Assembly (NCBI GenBank): GCA_024305405.1
Contig: JAKNDB010000092.1
Coordinates: 312,001-376,000 of the forward strand
DNA from: Dirofilaria immitis
Taxonomy: Eukaryota > Nematoda > Chromadorea > Rhabditida > Onchocercidae
Reading direction: 5' to 3'
Length of the DNA: 64,000 nt
A program made the translations under genes and the position numbers. The notes below the pieces were generated by a model. That model ran no database searches and was not told where the DNA came from. It worked only from the letters and a program-made list of their open reading frames with translations. Positions 40,146 to 52,999 of this stretch are shown piece after piece (the stretch's first letter is position 1; every line of letters starts with the position of its first letter).

Positions 40146-40404
40146 TAGGACCAACAGTTTTTGATTAAAAAAGGTTAATAGGTCACCTAAAAATTCAATG
40201 CCATTGAATGTTCCTTTGTTTGCTTATCCAGTAAAACTTGGTATTAATTATTCAATAATTCCGGAAGTCAAAGTCTTTCTCGGTTATCGTTACTTCAGTA
40301 TCCCGATACCCGTTGCAGATAGCATTTCAAAATCTAATAAACTTTTGCGAAATATTTTATTATTAATATTATTGAAAAGAAAATATTTGCATATAAACTT
40401 CTAA
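40146..40404 (+). pseudogene. Wolbachia surface-antigen (Wsp/OMP family) remnant in nuclear DNA
   Basis: The plus frame around 40198 reads PLNVPLFAYPVKLGINYS then IIPEVKVFLGYRYFSIP. The pattern FAY-x-x-K-x-G-x-x-Y-x-x-x-PE-x-K-x-F-x-G-x-RYF is the signature of the Wolbachia/Anaplasma surface-antigen beta-barrel family near its C-terminal strands. No full barrel, signal peptide or ribosome binding site is present. The similarity fades into poly-Leu/Ile AT-rich frame after about 40330, so only a fragment remains. Surrounding DNA is typical of the host. I read it as an old bacterial-to-nuclear insertion, not a working gene. The exact ends are uncertain. Confidence 0.62.
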
Positions 40405-41930
40405 TGCTTAATGAAATGTTTATATAGCTCGTTTTTTAGTGATATGATAAGATTTGATATGATTTCTAGTCTTATTAACTGTATTAATCGTATTTTATTA
40501 TTCGATCATTATTTATTAGCTCATTTATTTTTTCTTTAAAGTTTGAAATTTCAATAATTTTGAAATATTATTTTTTAACAGATAAAAAAATATTAAAATA
40601 ATCATTCGTTTTTTTCTTATCAATTTGATATTAATTTTGAAAGTAACAATTCGTTGTTAAATTAAAAGAAAAATTCTGCAAAATTGAACATGCAGTCATA
40701 TCGATAATGAATATGTAATCAAATATATGATATTAAACAACTCACAGACTGATATTTTATTATTCAAAATCAAAAGCAGTCAATTAAAGATATCGATGAA
40801 AATAGTTTTTAATGAAAAACTCGATCCGATGACCTTTTCGATCAGTGAATTAAGATGAATCAAAAATTTAACATCGTTTAGTTCGTTCATATACAGTTTA
40901 TACTAATTTTTCATCCTTTTCATAAAACACGCTTTTCTCGAAATGAAATTAAATAAATGAGCAAAAATGATAAATCAAGAAAAGATAAAAATCAAAAATT
41001 AAAAAGAATTTTTGGAAAAATTGAAGTAACAAAAAGGAAAAATAAGAAAAAGAAAGGAATGGAAGAAGCAAAAACGTTGAAAAAGGAATTGCTAATAAAA
41101 TGGCAAAAATGAAAATTAAAAAAAAACGAAAAAATTAGAAATTAAATGTCAATATAGTTTAATGCTGAAAGTTTAATATTGAACTTTTCCTTTTTCTATG
41201 CCAGAAATGCATAATTTTTAATTTATATTTGAAATTTCTTTTATTTTATCAATTCATATATAAATAAATATAAATATTAAATAAAGCATTTCATATTACT
41301 TTTTTTAATTAATTTTGCTTTATGAAATAAAACATTTTTTATAATAAAATTTAAAATGGAAAATTTTGTTAATAATATTATATAAATTTTTATGATATCT
41401 TAATCATTTCAAAATTGCCTTTTTTAATTTTAGATTTTTCATTCTTCAATTCAAATGAATTTTATTAGCAAAACAAAAAAGATGGAAATCGATAAAATGA
41501 AGGAAAATCTTTTCCAGCAATCTTAATTAGATATAAAAAAAGAAGGAAATGGACTTCAATGATATTTTGTCTTTTATAGTCGCCCAGGTGTTTTATTTTC
41601 TCTTTTTCCTTTCGATAATTTATTTCTCCTCCTCTTAATGGATTGCTTTTTTAGATTTATTAAAATTGCTAGACAGCGATTGAAGCAATAAGTTTATTTT
41701 TGTTTATGTTACTTACTTCATAAGTTTATAAAAGTTAGATGAATAGTAAGTATATTAAATGTAAGAATTGAATCTTTTGATTAAATTGTTTAATTAATTA
41801 TTGTAAATAAATAATATATTATTTATATTTATTTGAGATAAAAAGATCATTCATAGTTATGAATATTGAAGTTGCTTATTTTGAATCAATAAAATCAAAT
41901 CAAATAAAAGCAAATGATATTAGTTCAATT

Positions 41931-41962
<32 letters not shown>

Positions 41963-44900
41963 ATTACTCGATTATAATAAATTAAATAATCATACAATTT
42001 ATGTATAATTTAATTTAATTAATAAACTTCTTTACCATATTACAATTAACATTATTATTCCTTCTTTTAAAAAAATATATGTAATAATATATTTATTTCG
42101 ATTATACCTTTTCAAATGAAATTAGTATTGATTTAGTAAAATTATTATACTTTGTAAAAGTTTCAGTATTTGATTTTCAAAATTTCATTCCACTGCTTCA
42201 AAGTTTGATAGCGAAAATCGCAGAAATGTATTTTCGCTACATCAAACGCTACAAACTAACAAGTAAATAAGTTGTGCATAGGAATATCAAGAAGGTCAAA
42301 TATCGCAAAGATAATTTAAAATGATCAACAAGATAGAAAAGATGAAAATGTTTGCAAACAAAAATGATCCATCTAACAAGTGAACAAGGTAAGACTAACC
42401 AGTCATAAACCGATACGATGAAATTAAGTAAGCTCATCGCAAAAGGAGGAGCTATGAAGGATTTAAAAGGTCAGGATTTTAAAGTTGAGAAAGTTTCAGT
42501 TGCAATTCAGTTCCAAGGAAGGTTTGACAATAATCGGAATGACGATTCGACAATTTAGTAGGATAATAACAGTGATAAAATAGAAGAAAAGAACACATGG
42601 TTGTTGTTATCGTCTGATAATTAATTGTTTGTATTGCTCATCTCGCTTCTCCCTTATCGTATAATATCATATAAGACTGATAAAGATAATGTTAATGAAA
42701 ATTCTCTTGTTTGTTTATAATTTGATTTTTCTCAGCAGCGAAAAAATCAAGTTGTAAACAGACAGGAGGAGAATCTTTCTTCGAAAACTTCCTTTGCCTG
42801 ATTTTCTCATTTAAATACTCATTTACTACGATGTCGTATTTTTGTTTATACTCTGATTCTCTATTTATCTTACTACTGCTATTGTTCCTGCTGCTATTGA
42901 ACCATCTTGGTATGGATTCAAGTTGAATTGCTAGTTTGCAACGTCCTTGCTAGTTTTGAAATTCCGATTTTTAAATCCTTCCAGGATCCTTCTTGCTTGA
43001 GATAAAGAATACATGAATTCGATAGTATCATTTTATAATCAGTATCTGTTGGAATGAAAAATTTCTGACTATATTTCAATCTTTTGGCTTATTTGATCAT
43101 TGTGAAGTTACGACTATTTGAATTTTTAATATACCACTAATATATATATCTTTCGTCATCCGCCTTCAATAATATAATGTCGTGAAAGTGAAGTCTTGTG
43201 TGATTAGAAATCAGGTAGGGTTGAATTTATTGTGTAATGAATTTTTGATTCGACAAATTTTATTCGCAACAACTACGATACATAAAATAATCAATAAATA
43301 TTGATATACAATCGATAATTTGTATTTTCTTAATAGGAGAGAAATTATCTAAAGGTTATTGATATCGGGAATTGATAGAGATGATGAAGTTTAATAACTA
43401 GACTGGAAGGAGCCATAATCGAATATCGGAATAGGTCAAAGTATTAAAAATCACTGACCGGAAAATGAAATTGCTTTAATATAAGCAAAAAAAAAAGAAT
43501 ATATAAATGAAAAAGGTAGCTGAAGCTTCTCCGAGATGATCCTCGATTTTTATTAGATGATGCACGATACTGATATGATGATCTACGATACTATCATGGT
43601 GACAGTGATCTATAATATTATTAATTGTGCAAGAGATGATTATAGATAAATTAACATGGATTTTATCATCTTAAACAATCAATGCATATAAACATTATCA
43701 GCAGACCGGACGACGAGAAAAAAGAAGCCTTTATGCTGAAATTTAAATGAATAATACAAATTATCGATTGTATTTGTTTACTCTATAAAGTTTTTGATTA
43801 TTTCGTCATATTTATATCATAAAATATTTCTATTTACCAATAAATAATAATTGTAATAATAAATGATCAATAATAGCTGATGATAAAAGAACCTATATTG
43901 TTTACACTAGAAATAAAATAATTGCATAAACAAATATTTGTATCATTGATTTACAAGGTAGCTAAGAGAATATTGTTAATAATAAGAAATAGATTTTTAA
44001 TGCTTATTTGATTTTTTCATTCATATCATCTCTTTGTCCTTAATATTGTATATATCTTCTCTTATCGATTCTTCGCTTTATCAATTTGAATATGAATATA
44101 CATTAATGGATAGAAATAATTTCACAGTATGTAAAAATAAAAAAACAAAAGTAATAATAATTAATACTTCAACAAAAAAACAAATAAATGAAGAAAATAA
44201 AAAGGAAACAATAATTTAAATTTGAAGTAATTTTTGTGCTACTGTAGGATCATACCGTATAATGTAACTAATTTTTTAAGGTAAGTTATCATACCGTATC
44301 ATGTAATTAATTTTTTAATGGTAAAATGGAAAATATTAGCGTCAAAATTGCTTCAAAATTAAATTATTTCGTTTTTATTCAAAATTATGACATTAATTAC
44401 AATAATAATAGCATTATCTTTCTCTGTCGGAAAAGAAATTGCACATCATAAATAGTTCTTACATTTTGGATATAAATGAATTATCAGTGCTTCATCAGCG
44501 TAATAAAGTTAAAAGATCAATTGAGTTAATGAGAGAATTATCAAATGGCTTCTTGATCATTGAGTTTGAAGTGAACTACAACAACAATAATTGAAACAAT
44601 TATACTATCCATCAAATTGATCGAATGAAAAAGATTATGATAAATTGTAAAATATTTGAAACAAAGCTCAATTTTTTTTACACCAATCTCACAAGCGGTT
44701 TGAAACAAAATAGCGTAAGATTAAAGATTTACTGCAACTGAACTAAGAAGCAAGAAGGAAGTTTAATTCAATTCATTTAAATCTATCAAAATAAGCTATT
44801 GATAGTTTAAAGGCGTAAAAAAATCGAGGAGAGAATTAGAAACAGGATAATTTTTAGATATCAAAAATGATCAATTAGATTAAAATGATCGATAGTGGAA

Positions 44901-45890
44901 TTAATCAATCTGAACATAGTTGATCACTGGAATTTCTTCATTTTTATGTATTCATTATTATTTAATAAAGTTTTCTCATACAATGAAAACAATAATCTTT
45001 CCAAATATTATCATTTGAATAAGTCTTATCCAATGTATGCAAATGCTCAAATTTCATATTTCATTTTTTTTCCATTTAACATTTATTCGGTTTTTGAATT
45101 ATAAGGACAATTGATAAAATTAAATGATAATTAATTTCGAGAATATTACCTGGGTAAAAGCAAAATTTTTAATTCTGGAAAAAAAGTAATATTATCTTCA
45201 TTATCATGCATAAAACATAGTTTATCAGACAAATGAAATTAAAAGAAATATAACTTTCTTGTTATCATCTGATTTTAATTTTGAAAATAAAATTCATCAT
45301 AAATTTAATGGAAATGAAAAAATCTTCCTCATTTAGTCAACAAATTTTGATATAAGTGGCTGTATGCTGTGGTTCATAAAATAATACTAACTCAAATATA
45401 TTTGATATTTTTAATTTTTTTTTCAAAATGACTCATAGATCAGAATATTTAATTTATCCAATGAATTCACATTCAGAATATTACATGGACAAGGGGCGAT
45501 CATATCATCAAAAATTGTTAAACAGAGTAAAACAGTAAAGTTCAAATTATAATATTAAAAATTTAAAGTATTTTTCAATAATCCATGATTATACTTAATT
45601 ATAAAAGTATAACCTATGCCAAGAATAATTCGAAGTCACTTGAGATATTTTCCTTTTCATAAAATTATAAAATGGATTGACCAAAAGAATAAGAGAGAAT
45701 TTAAGAAGGCTATAATAATACTGTCACATCTATGTTTTATTCTAAATTTTCTTATTAAATCAGTCTTGACAAATCTGAAACAATAAAAACTAACTTAATT
45801 ATTCAATTTTATCTGTAATTAATATCATGAAACTTGGAATTATTGATTTGCATACCTATTTAATCAACGATAATTTTGAATCTCCGATAG
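40405..45890. other. gene-poor AT-rich region
   Basis: No splice-bounded exon that I can support. It holds an AATC microsatellite at about 41931-41961, a region of somewhat higher GC at 42780-43000 with no clear frame, a loose GATGAT-CTACGATACT repeat near 43555-43600, and a two-unit repeat at 44249-44320. A 62-codon minus-strand hydrophobic frame at 42249-42437 has no support. Confidence 0.4.
44249..44320. repeat. two-copy tandem repeat, period 39
   Basis: Units at 44249-44281 and 44288-44320 both begin ATCATACCGTAT and share ATGTAA-TAATTTTTTAA with few differences. Confidence 0.85.
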
Positions 45891-47913
45891 CATACGGAAG
45901 TGAAATGCGTTATTGTTGGCGATTCTAAAGTAGGTAAAACGATGATGCTAAAAACACTTATTAATATGGAAAACATATGCATATTTCCCAAATATGAGCC
46001 TACTGTAAGTTAGAGTATAACTTTTTTCCATTAAGTATGATAGCGAGTCAAAATTTGTAAAATAGATCGCAAATTGAAAGAGATCAAAATAAATCAGATA
46101 GTTTTCTTTAATGAATTAAATAAGCAATTTCGAGATATTAATAAAGAATAAAACTTTTACAAGGCTGCTATAAAAATAATCCTCGAATTCAAAAATATTA
46201 CTTCAAAATGCTCATCAAATAAAAACATTAATTCCAGGCAATTTTTCCAGTTGTTTTACCTGAGAATTATTACTCAATTTTGTTTTCAGGTTTTTGATTT
46301 CGAAGGTCTCAACTATACTAATAAGTTATTGGAACCATTTTTCTTTAAAATATTTGACACTTCTGGGAAGGTTTGTTTTTGAACTGAAAAATGAAATGGA
46401 TTATTAACCATTTCATATTTCTCATTTAATCATTATGAATAAGTTTTTCGTTTTGTCAAATAATTTAAGAATGCAACTGCAAAATAATTGTAAATTAATG
46501 AATTATAACTTACTTAAAAATTATGTCGTCTCATTTGCACGTTGCTAAAATTAAAATTTTATTTACATATATGAAATTACATATATGATAGTAGTATCAT
46601 AATTTACAGAAATCTATAACTATGATATTACTGTCATATTAAATTAATTTTCAGAGTTACTTTGATCGCTTACGACAATTAACTTTTTGGATGCAAATAT
46701 TATAATAATTTGCTACTCAATTGATTCTCGTAAATCATTCTGGAATGCTCATCATCGGGTTTTATTTAATATCACTTAATTATCAGCTACATCTTTCTTT
46801 ATAATCCTGAAATTTTCAGTTTTCTGTACATATACTACCACTATCATATATTGAACTCGTATCGACCAACATATTTATTTGCCATTTATCTTTATAATTT
46901 TCTCGAATTTTTATTTATTACACATAAATGAAATTTACATTCTCACCTGATATTTCACTTATTAATTTGTTTATTTATATCGAGAATTTCAATATTTTTA
47001 CAACAAAATTAATAGAATTTCATATTTTTCTTGTAATATTCATTCATTTTTTATTGATAATGATTTTCGGGATATTCAAGTAATTTATTGATTAATTCAA
47101 AATAATAAAGAACTTACTCAAAATATATAATGCATATACACCTGAAAAATATGTATTATATATTTTCATTTATGCGTAGCAATTCTTATAAAGAAAGTTT
47201 TTTGAAAGTTTGAAAATTTAACAAATATCTGCGAAATAGTACTTAACGAATGTCTTATGATTTTAGTGGTATGATGAAATTCAGTACGGTTTTTGTCCTA
47301 AAATATACCATTCATCCTGGCAGCAACAAAAACGGATCTCCGGAATGATCAGGATACTATAAACAGATTAAAAGCGGAAAATACTATTACCGTTTCCGCC
47401 GAAGAAGGTAAAAGTTGGCGGAACGTATTAGCATACGCTTACACGGAATGTACGTGTAAGAATCGAGTAAGCGTTTCTTTAAGCGTTTGTTTATTTTCTT
47501 AAATTAATACATGTTAGACGGGAAAAAAAGAAAATAATATTGGAATAATTATCATGATAAAATGATTTTGAAATGAAGACAGATAAGTGATATTATGTTT
47601 CATAGGGAAAAAATTTGATAGATAAATTATTGAATACAAAAAAATTGATATATGATAAAATAATAATGATTGTGACTAATTAAAATTTTATTTTATCAAT
47701 TAATCTTTACAGTATTAGTTTTCGTTAATCACTGAAAGCGAATTTCAAAATTTAATTCTGTACTTTTAGGAAAGTATCTTTGAAGTATTTCGTATAGCAT
47801 TAAAATCGTATTGCGATTTCTATAATGCCACTGAAACAGAACAAAACAAATATTTTAAAGATAAATTAAAAAGTAAACTGAAATATCGTAAAAATATTTG
47901 CTTTATATCATAA
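45891..47913 (+). CDS. atypical Rho-family small GTPase, CAAX-terminated (5' exon missing)
   Basis: Exons: 45891-46004, 46290-46370, 46655-46758, 47267-47466, 47770-47913. Reading: VKCVIVGDSKVGKT (P-loop), KYEPTVFD (switch I threonine kept), FKIFDTSGK-SYFDRLRQL (switch II), IIIICYSIDSRKSF, FILAATKTDLRND (G4, TKxD), AYTECT (G5), and a lysine-rich tail ending CFIS, a CAAX prenylation box. About 214 residues plus a short N-terminus: the first exon with ATG was not found, and the frame runs into a TAG at the acceptor before CATACGG. The Rho-type residues equivalent to G12 and Q61 are Ser and Lys, so GTP hydrolysis is probably weak, as in Rnd-type proteins (inference). Two one-base losses are needed: the T5 run at 46684-46688 and the A4 run at 47300-47303. 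An AATAAA follows the stop closely. Confidence 0.82.
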
Positions 47914-47924
47914 AATAGAATCAT

Positions 47925-47930
47925 AATAAA
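47925..47930 (+). promoter_or_regulatory. poly(A) signal of the Rho-like gene
   Basis: AATAAA eleven bases after the TAA at 47911-47913. In such AT-rich DNA the hexamer alone is weak evidence, but its position fits a very short 3'UTR. Confidence 0.45.
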
Positions 47931-48681
47931 ATGTTATCATAATCAATAGATTTTAAATTAATAATCACTTTGATCTTTGTAGTAAAATAAATATAAGCAT
48001 TGATGCAAATTACATAATTAATTATTAGCAATTTATAATTTAATCGTCCATCAATATAGTAATCAACAATCAAATATGTAAAATTATCCAAATTAAAATA
48101 AAATATATTTAAAAAAATAAATTATTTAATTAATTGTCTGCAAAAAAGATTAAACAAAGAAAGAATCGATTTAAATATAAATCGATTAAAAAGTATAATA
48201 TAAAATATAAACAATTATCAATGATAACTTGGATGGATAATATAGTAAGGAATGAAATATCTCATTCTCGACGAAAATGCATAATAAAAAAGGAAAAATT
48301 TTTGTTTCGAGAAGGAAAGATAACAAATGGGGTTAAACTGAAATAAATAATTAAATGATCTAATTATATATTTTATAGATAAATATCGCTTTTCCATTCC
48401 TTCTGTCTAATCATTAATTCAAATCATTTTTATTTTTCTCTTTCTTCAATCATAATATATTTTATCACTCTCTTTATCATCATCTCTATCATAAATACAA
48501 TTTTTATTTTTGTCAATATTGATCGTTTTTTTGAATGCAATCATTCATTATTATAGCCTTTTTTTTTCTTTTTATTATCTCTGCTCCGATCATACTCTTT
48601 TCTTTTTCTTACTGCGATTTTTCTTCATACAAACTCATTGAATAGATTTTATCATGATAAAAAGTAGGAAAATTAAATTTT

Positions 48682-48911
48682 CATTAATTTGAATATTTGT
48701 GAAATTTATTACTATCCGCTTATAATCTCGATCAATGTTGAAAGAATTGTGAAATACAGTTCAATACTAATTCATTTGTAGTCTCGATCATTACTAAAAT
48801 TATTATGAAATTCAATTTATATCATTTTTATTAATTTGAATATTTTTGAAATTCATTACTAATTCGCTTGTAATCTCGATCAATATTAAAATTATCATGA
48901 AATTCAATTTA
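48682..48911. repeat. nested tandem repeat with TAATCTCGATCA core
   Basis: TAATCTCGATCA (or TAGTCTCGATCA) recurs at about 48722, 48778 and 48870, each followed by ATTA-AAATTAT-ATGAAATTCAATTT-like sequence. A longer unit starting TATTAATTTGAATATTT recurs near 48682 and 48828. It is an AT-rich minisatellite with two repeat scales. Confidence 0.75.
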
Positions 48912-49379
48912 CGGAATAATTGAACATGTCACATTCGCTTCTCCTCATACTATTTCATCGTATATTTTATCATAGCAGAAATTTATTAATTGAATATTTT
49001 TGAAATTCAAAAGAAAATGTCAAATATTTTTGAAATATCAATTGAAAAAATGATAATAATTTAAATTAGCAAAATATATTCAATGAAAAGGAAAAAACCT
49101 CTGATAAGACAAATAAGAAATTGATAAATTAATTTCATTTTTTTCTTTAAATATTTTTTCAAATAATTAAACAAGTCAATTGATATTTTATTTATAAAAA
49201 TAATTCTTCCATATTTTCATTTATAGAATAGCTATTATAATATATTTATTTTAAATTTAATTTCCATTTTCATTTTTGTGTAAAAAAAGCCGACAAACAA
49301 TTGGTGAAAGGTATTACCATCTTTTTTATTTATTTTCAATCAATATTTGAGAAGCAACTAATTTAAAAATATCTTTAAG

Positions 49380-49425
49380 AGAATGGATGATAAAGATTTG
49401 CTTTAAGAGAATGGATGATAAAGAT
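49380..49425. repeat. short tandem duplication at the left edge of the cox2 fragment
   Basis: AGAGAATGGATGATAAAGAT occurs twice in a row with a TTGCTTTA spacer (copies near 49378-49396 and 49406-49424). The second copy runs directly into the cox2-like DNA, so it may mark the insertion or a later slippage event. Confidence 0.7.
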
Positions 49426-49614
49426 ATTTCGTCAATCTGAGTTGACTTTGAAGGTTATTGGTCATCAGTGGTATTGGAGTTATGAGTATGGTGATAGAGG
49501 AAAGTTATGTTTTGATTCTTTTATGAAATCTTTGGATGATTTGTCGTTGGGTGATTATCGTTTATTTGAGGTTGATAATCGTTGTGTTTTACCTGTTGGG
49601 ATTAATGTAGGTTT
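49426..49614 (+). pseudogene. cox2: NUMT: nuclear fragment of mitochondrial cox2
   Basis: The plus frame reads [18 protein letters not shown], then [17 protein letters not shown], then [16 protein letters not shown]. This is the middle of cytochrome c oxidase subunit II of nematode type: HQWYWSYE carries the aromatic region, followed by the LEVDNR-VLP strand before the CuA site. The CuA ligands and both membrane spans are absent, so it encodes no working protein. The strand is T- and G-rich, as in filarial mitochondrial coding strands. An intact frame over about 60 codons suggests a fairly recent transfer, or an assembly join between mitochondrial and nuclear DNA. Confidence 0.88.
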
Positions 49615-52600
49615 TCATTTTCTACCATTAAAATATTATTTTTGGATAGGGAAATAATTCATCAAATTTTGGCATTGATTGTAACTAATGATAGTCATTT
49701 AATCTTTACTCTCGAGATCATGCCCTTCTGATAAATCATAATACACTTCCTTCAATCGCTTTTATGACATTTAAAATATGCCTAATTTTATTAATTCAAA
49801 TTTGATGATGAAATGATTTTATGCTCGAGAAATTATTTCAAAGAAGAGACAGATTTGTTATCAAATAAGCAATCATAAAAATAATTTGATTTAAAATTAC
49901 CAATTCAATTAATTCAATTTCATTGCGTTCATTTAATTTAATTAAATATCGTAATTTTTTGAAAGTAACTAAATTGTTTATTATTTTGAAATATTTTATC
50001 TTTTATACGAATTTAATACTTTTAAATATTAATAATTATCTTTCTTTTTCCATTTATAAAATCGGAAAATTTTTTGGATCAATTTATTTTAATTGCTATT
50101 AATGTTTGGCTTATTTTTTTTACCAAAATTACGCAAAATCATTAGATCATTACGTATAATTACACGTATCACGTTTTTTTTTTTTACTTTTAATCTTTTA
50201 TGAGAGATTTCATCCTTTTCTTTTTCGTTTTTAAATTTAATACATTGTTTATATAATTGATTTTATAATATATTTGCTATTATAAAAATAAATTTCAAAA
50301 TTTTTTGTAAAATAAATTTTAACTTAAAATTCTTTTTAAATTAAATTTTTTTTTCGTTATTTAGAATGTATTATTAAACTTAAAAATCAACTCTTCTCCT
50401 AATTTTTTCTGAATATTTGATTGAATTTTTAAAAAAAAAATTTTTTTGATTGATGAGAAAGTACTGCACATTGCTCAAAATTATATCAATCTAATTGTAC
50501 CTAAAAATTGAGAGAATGCAAATTTCAAACATTACATCTTCTTGCTGCATGATAAATGTAATTATCAGTATGTTGAGGTGAAGAATGATGTAAATGAAAG
50601 ATAGATAGAAAGCAAAAAGGAAAAAAATTGATCGAGAATTTTAGGAAGAGAAGAATGATTTTTGATGGATAAGAAGAAAATTCTAATATTCGGAAGACAA
50701 AAATTGGCTTTATGTTTGTTCTGATTGCCTTTAGGCTATTTTCACAACTAACCAAATCTTATTCGATCTCAGATCTAATTTTAAACAAAATTACAAAGTC
50801 GCTTTACTGAACCAATAAAAAAGCTTACAATTTTCACTTACCAATAAAAATTTATATGTAAAGAGAAAAAGAAAAAAGAATGAAAAAGAAGGCATTAAAC
50901 AATAGGTATAGAGCAAAAGTTTTAACCAGATAATGTGATTTTTTCGTATTTTGTAAATTCCGGGAAAGTTTTCAAATTCGTAATACTAATTCATTCTCAA
51001 CGTAACTCGATATCCTGTTGACGTAAATCACGTTTAATTTTTAATCTTTTCGTTCTCTTCTTTTTTCTTTCCTAAACTTTTTCTATTATTCGATAATTGT
51101 TCAAATTATTTTTTATTTTTCTTTTAAGATTATTTTCATTTATTTTTCTTTTAACTTTTAAATGCTCATTTATGTGTATTTTAAAACAGAATTTCACATG
51201 TCATTGCATCATTGCATTTTGAAATGATAATTTCGAATAAATGAAAAAGTGATAATATTATCTTAGATAAAAAATTATAGCAGTTTTATTAACATTACTT
51301 TGATTTAGGATAAAATATAATTCGATTTTCAATCAATCAATCAATCAATCATTTAATCAATGATCTACTTAGTTGTATTTTTAATTTTATCGAAAATATT
51401 CATTCAGATAGACAGTAGCAATTTTTCGCATTATTTTGATTTAGCGTATGATATAGTTTAATGGATAGTCAATCAACTGATCAATCAATCAATTAATCAA
51501 TAATTATATGATTTAATGATTTCATTGAAACTATTCATAAAATATATTTATTATAGATTTTTGTATAATATTTATTTACTTTTAATTCTTAAGTTTATTT
51601 TTTCGAATTTTTTTCAATTCTACGGCATCATATTTAGATAAGAATCAATTTTGACAAATGATTAATCATTCTCCCACAACTTCTTTGATTTTTATCTTTT
51701 CTTTTTCTTTTTGGGAATTCTGATAAATTTCTTATCAAAAAATGTTGAAATAATATTAACAATCGGTAAGTATATATTTGATTAAAATTAAATTTATACA
51801 ATTAAAGATTTCATTTTATTTTAATCAAAATTAAATAATCTTGAGTAATCTCGAATACAAATTTTGCTATGCTTTTTTAAGAATATTATCGATTGAATAA
51901 TTGTTCAGAAAAAATTCTAAAGAACATTAAAGTGTAACTTGCAGTTTAGCGGTTCCTTCATTTGAGAACAATTTTCTACATACAACATGAAATGAAGGGA
52001 ATGAAATGATTTGTTGATAACAGATAGCAGCAACTGTCAAATGATAAATTTTCAACTGATATTATAACACATTAGGTAAACATTAGGATGGAAAAAAGAT
52101 AGGCATAGGATGGAATTTAATTATAATAAATTTAAGTTTATTTATATGTAATAAGTTATGAAATTAATTTGAGAGCATTTATACAAACTAATTGTTTTAG
52201 TTGCAAGTAAATATTTTGATAGCAAATGGATAAATAAATAATTTCATAAATAAATAAATAAATGAACAAATTAATGAATGAATGAATGAAATTCTAGAAA
52301 GTTCGAAATATCGAATTCAATTTCATCTATATTTTATACTTTGATAAATGTTTCTGTTTTTTTTATCATTACATTATCACCACTAGCAATATGCAAGATT
52401 GATTAATGATGAGAATAAATTGCAGCCGAAATTTATCATATGATAAATGCTTAATTATCATATATATCATAAATTCTAATAGGAAATAAAACTTTTCTCA
52501 TTACTAATCAAAAATTTGAAATATAAAAATTTGTTAAATTTATTTTAAAAAAGTTGTGCTTTTTTAGAATGAATAGAATGAAATAAAATTAAAAATTATA

Positions 52601-52729
52601 GTCAAAATGAAAAGTAAAAATGAAAAAAATTTCAGCTAAGATAAAAAGAAAATGAGAAAAGGTTTTGAGAAGAAAATGAGAATGAATATAAAGAGGAAAG
52701 AAAAGAAAAGGAGAGAGAATGGAAGAATG
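49615..52729. other. AT-rich intergenic DNA, no gene recognised
   Basis: Only low-complexity frames. AATC-type runs occur at 51330-51360 and 51475-51500. Confidence 0.45.
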
Positions 52730-52935
52730 AGTGGATTTAAATTATCGTTTCATCTTCATGCGATGAATGGCCTCCGAAGAGGTCCATCCGATCATTCCCA
52801 ATCTTTGACAAACGGAAATGCTCTCGGAGGGGCTAATAGTCGTAGCACAACATCCTCATTTTATGCTTCCATTAGGCCGCAAATATAAGCTTTCGGTGCT
52901 GCCAATAATTTTCCTGGTTGATTCATTCCTTCGAT
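52730..52935. other. unexplained GC-rich island
   Basis: About 200 bases of near-balanced composition in strongly AT-rich DNA. The plus frame 52652-52888 is open across it (HAMNGLRRGPSDHSQSLTNG, later SRSTTSSFYASIRPQI-stop), but its upstream half is lysine/arginine AT-type filler. On the minus strand a frame reads NQPGKLLAAPKAYICGLMEA then VVLRLLAPPRAFPFVKDWE, broken by TAA and TGA codons. A small hairpin (GGCCTC-CGAA-GAGGTC) and other complementary GC blocks are present. Options are a decayed insertion of bacterial origin read on the minus strand, a structured non-coding RNA, or a lone exon. I do not recognise it. Confidence 0.45.
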
Positions 52936-52999
52936 AACATATGCATGTAATGTTTCTTCTTGCTTTTATATTCTTGTACCATACATAATCATTATTTAT

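Noticed and set aside
41931..41961. Regular AATC repeats considered as a CRISPR-like array
   Set aside because: A plain tetranucleotide microsatellite without unique spacers; no CRISPR array is present in the window.
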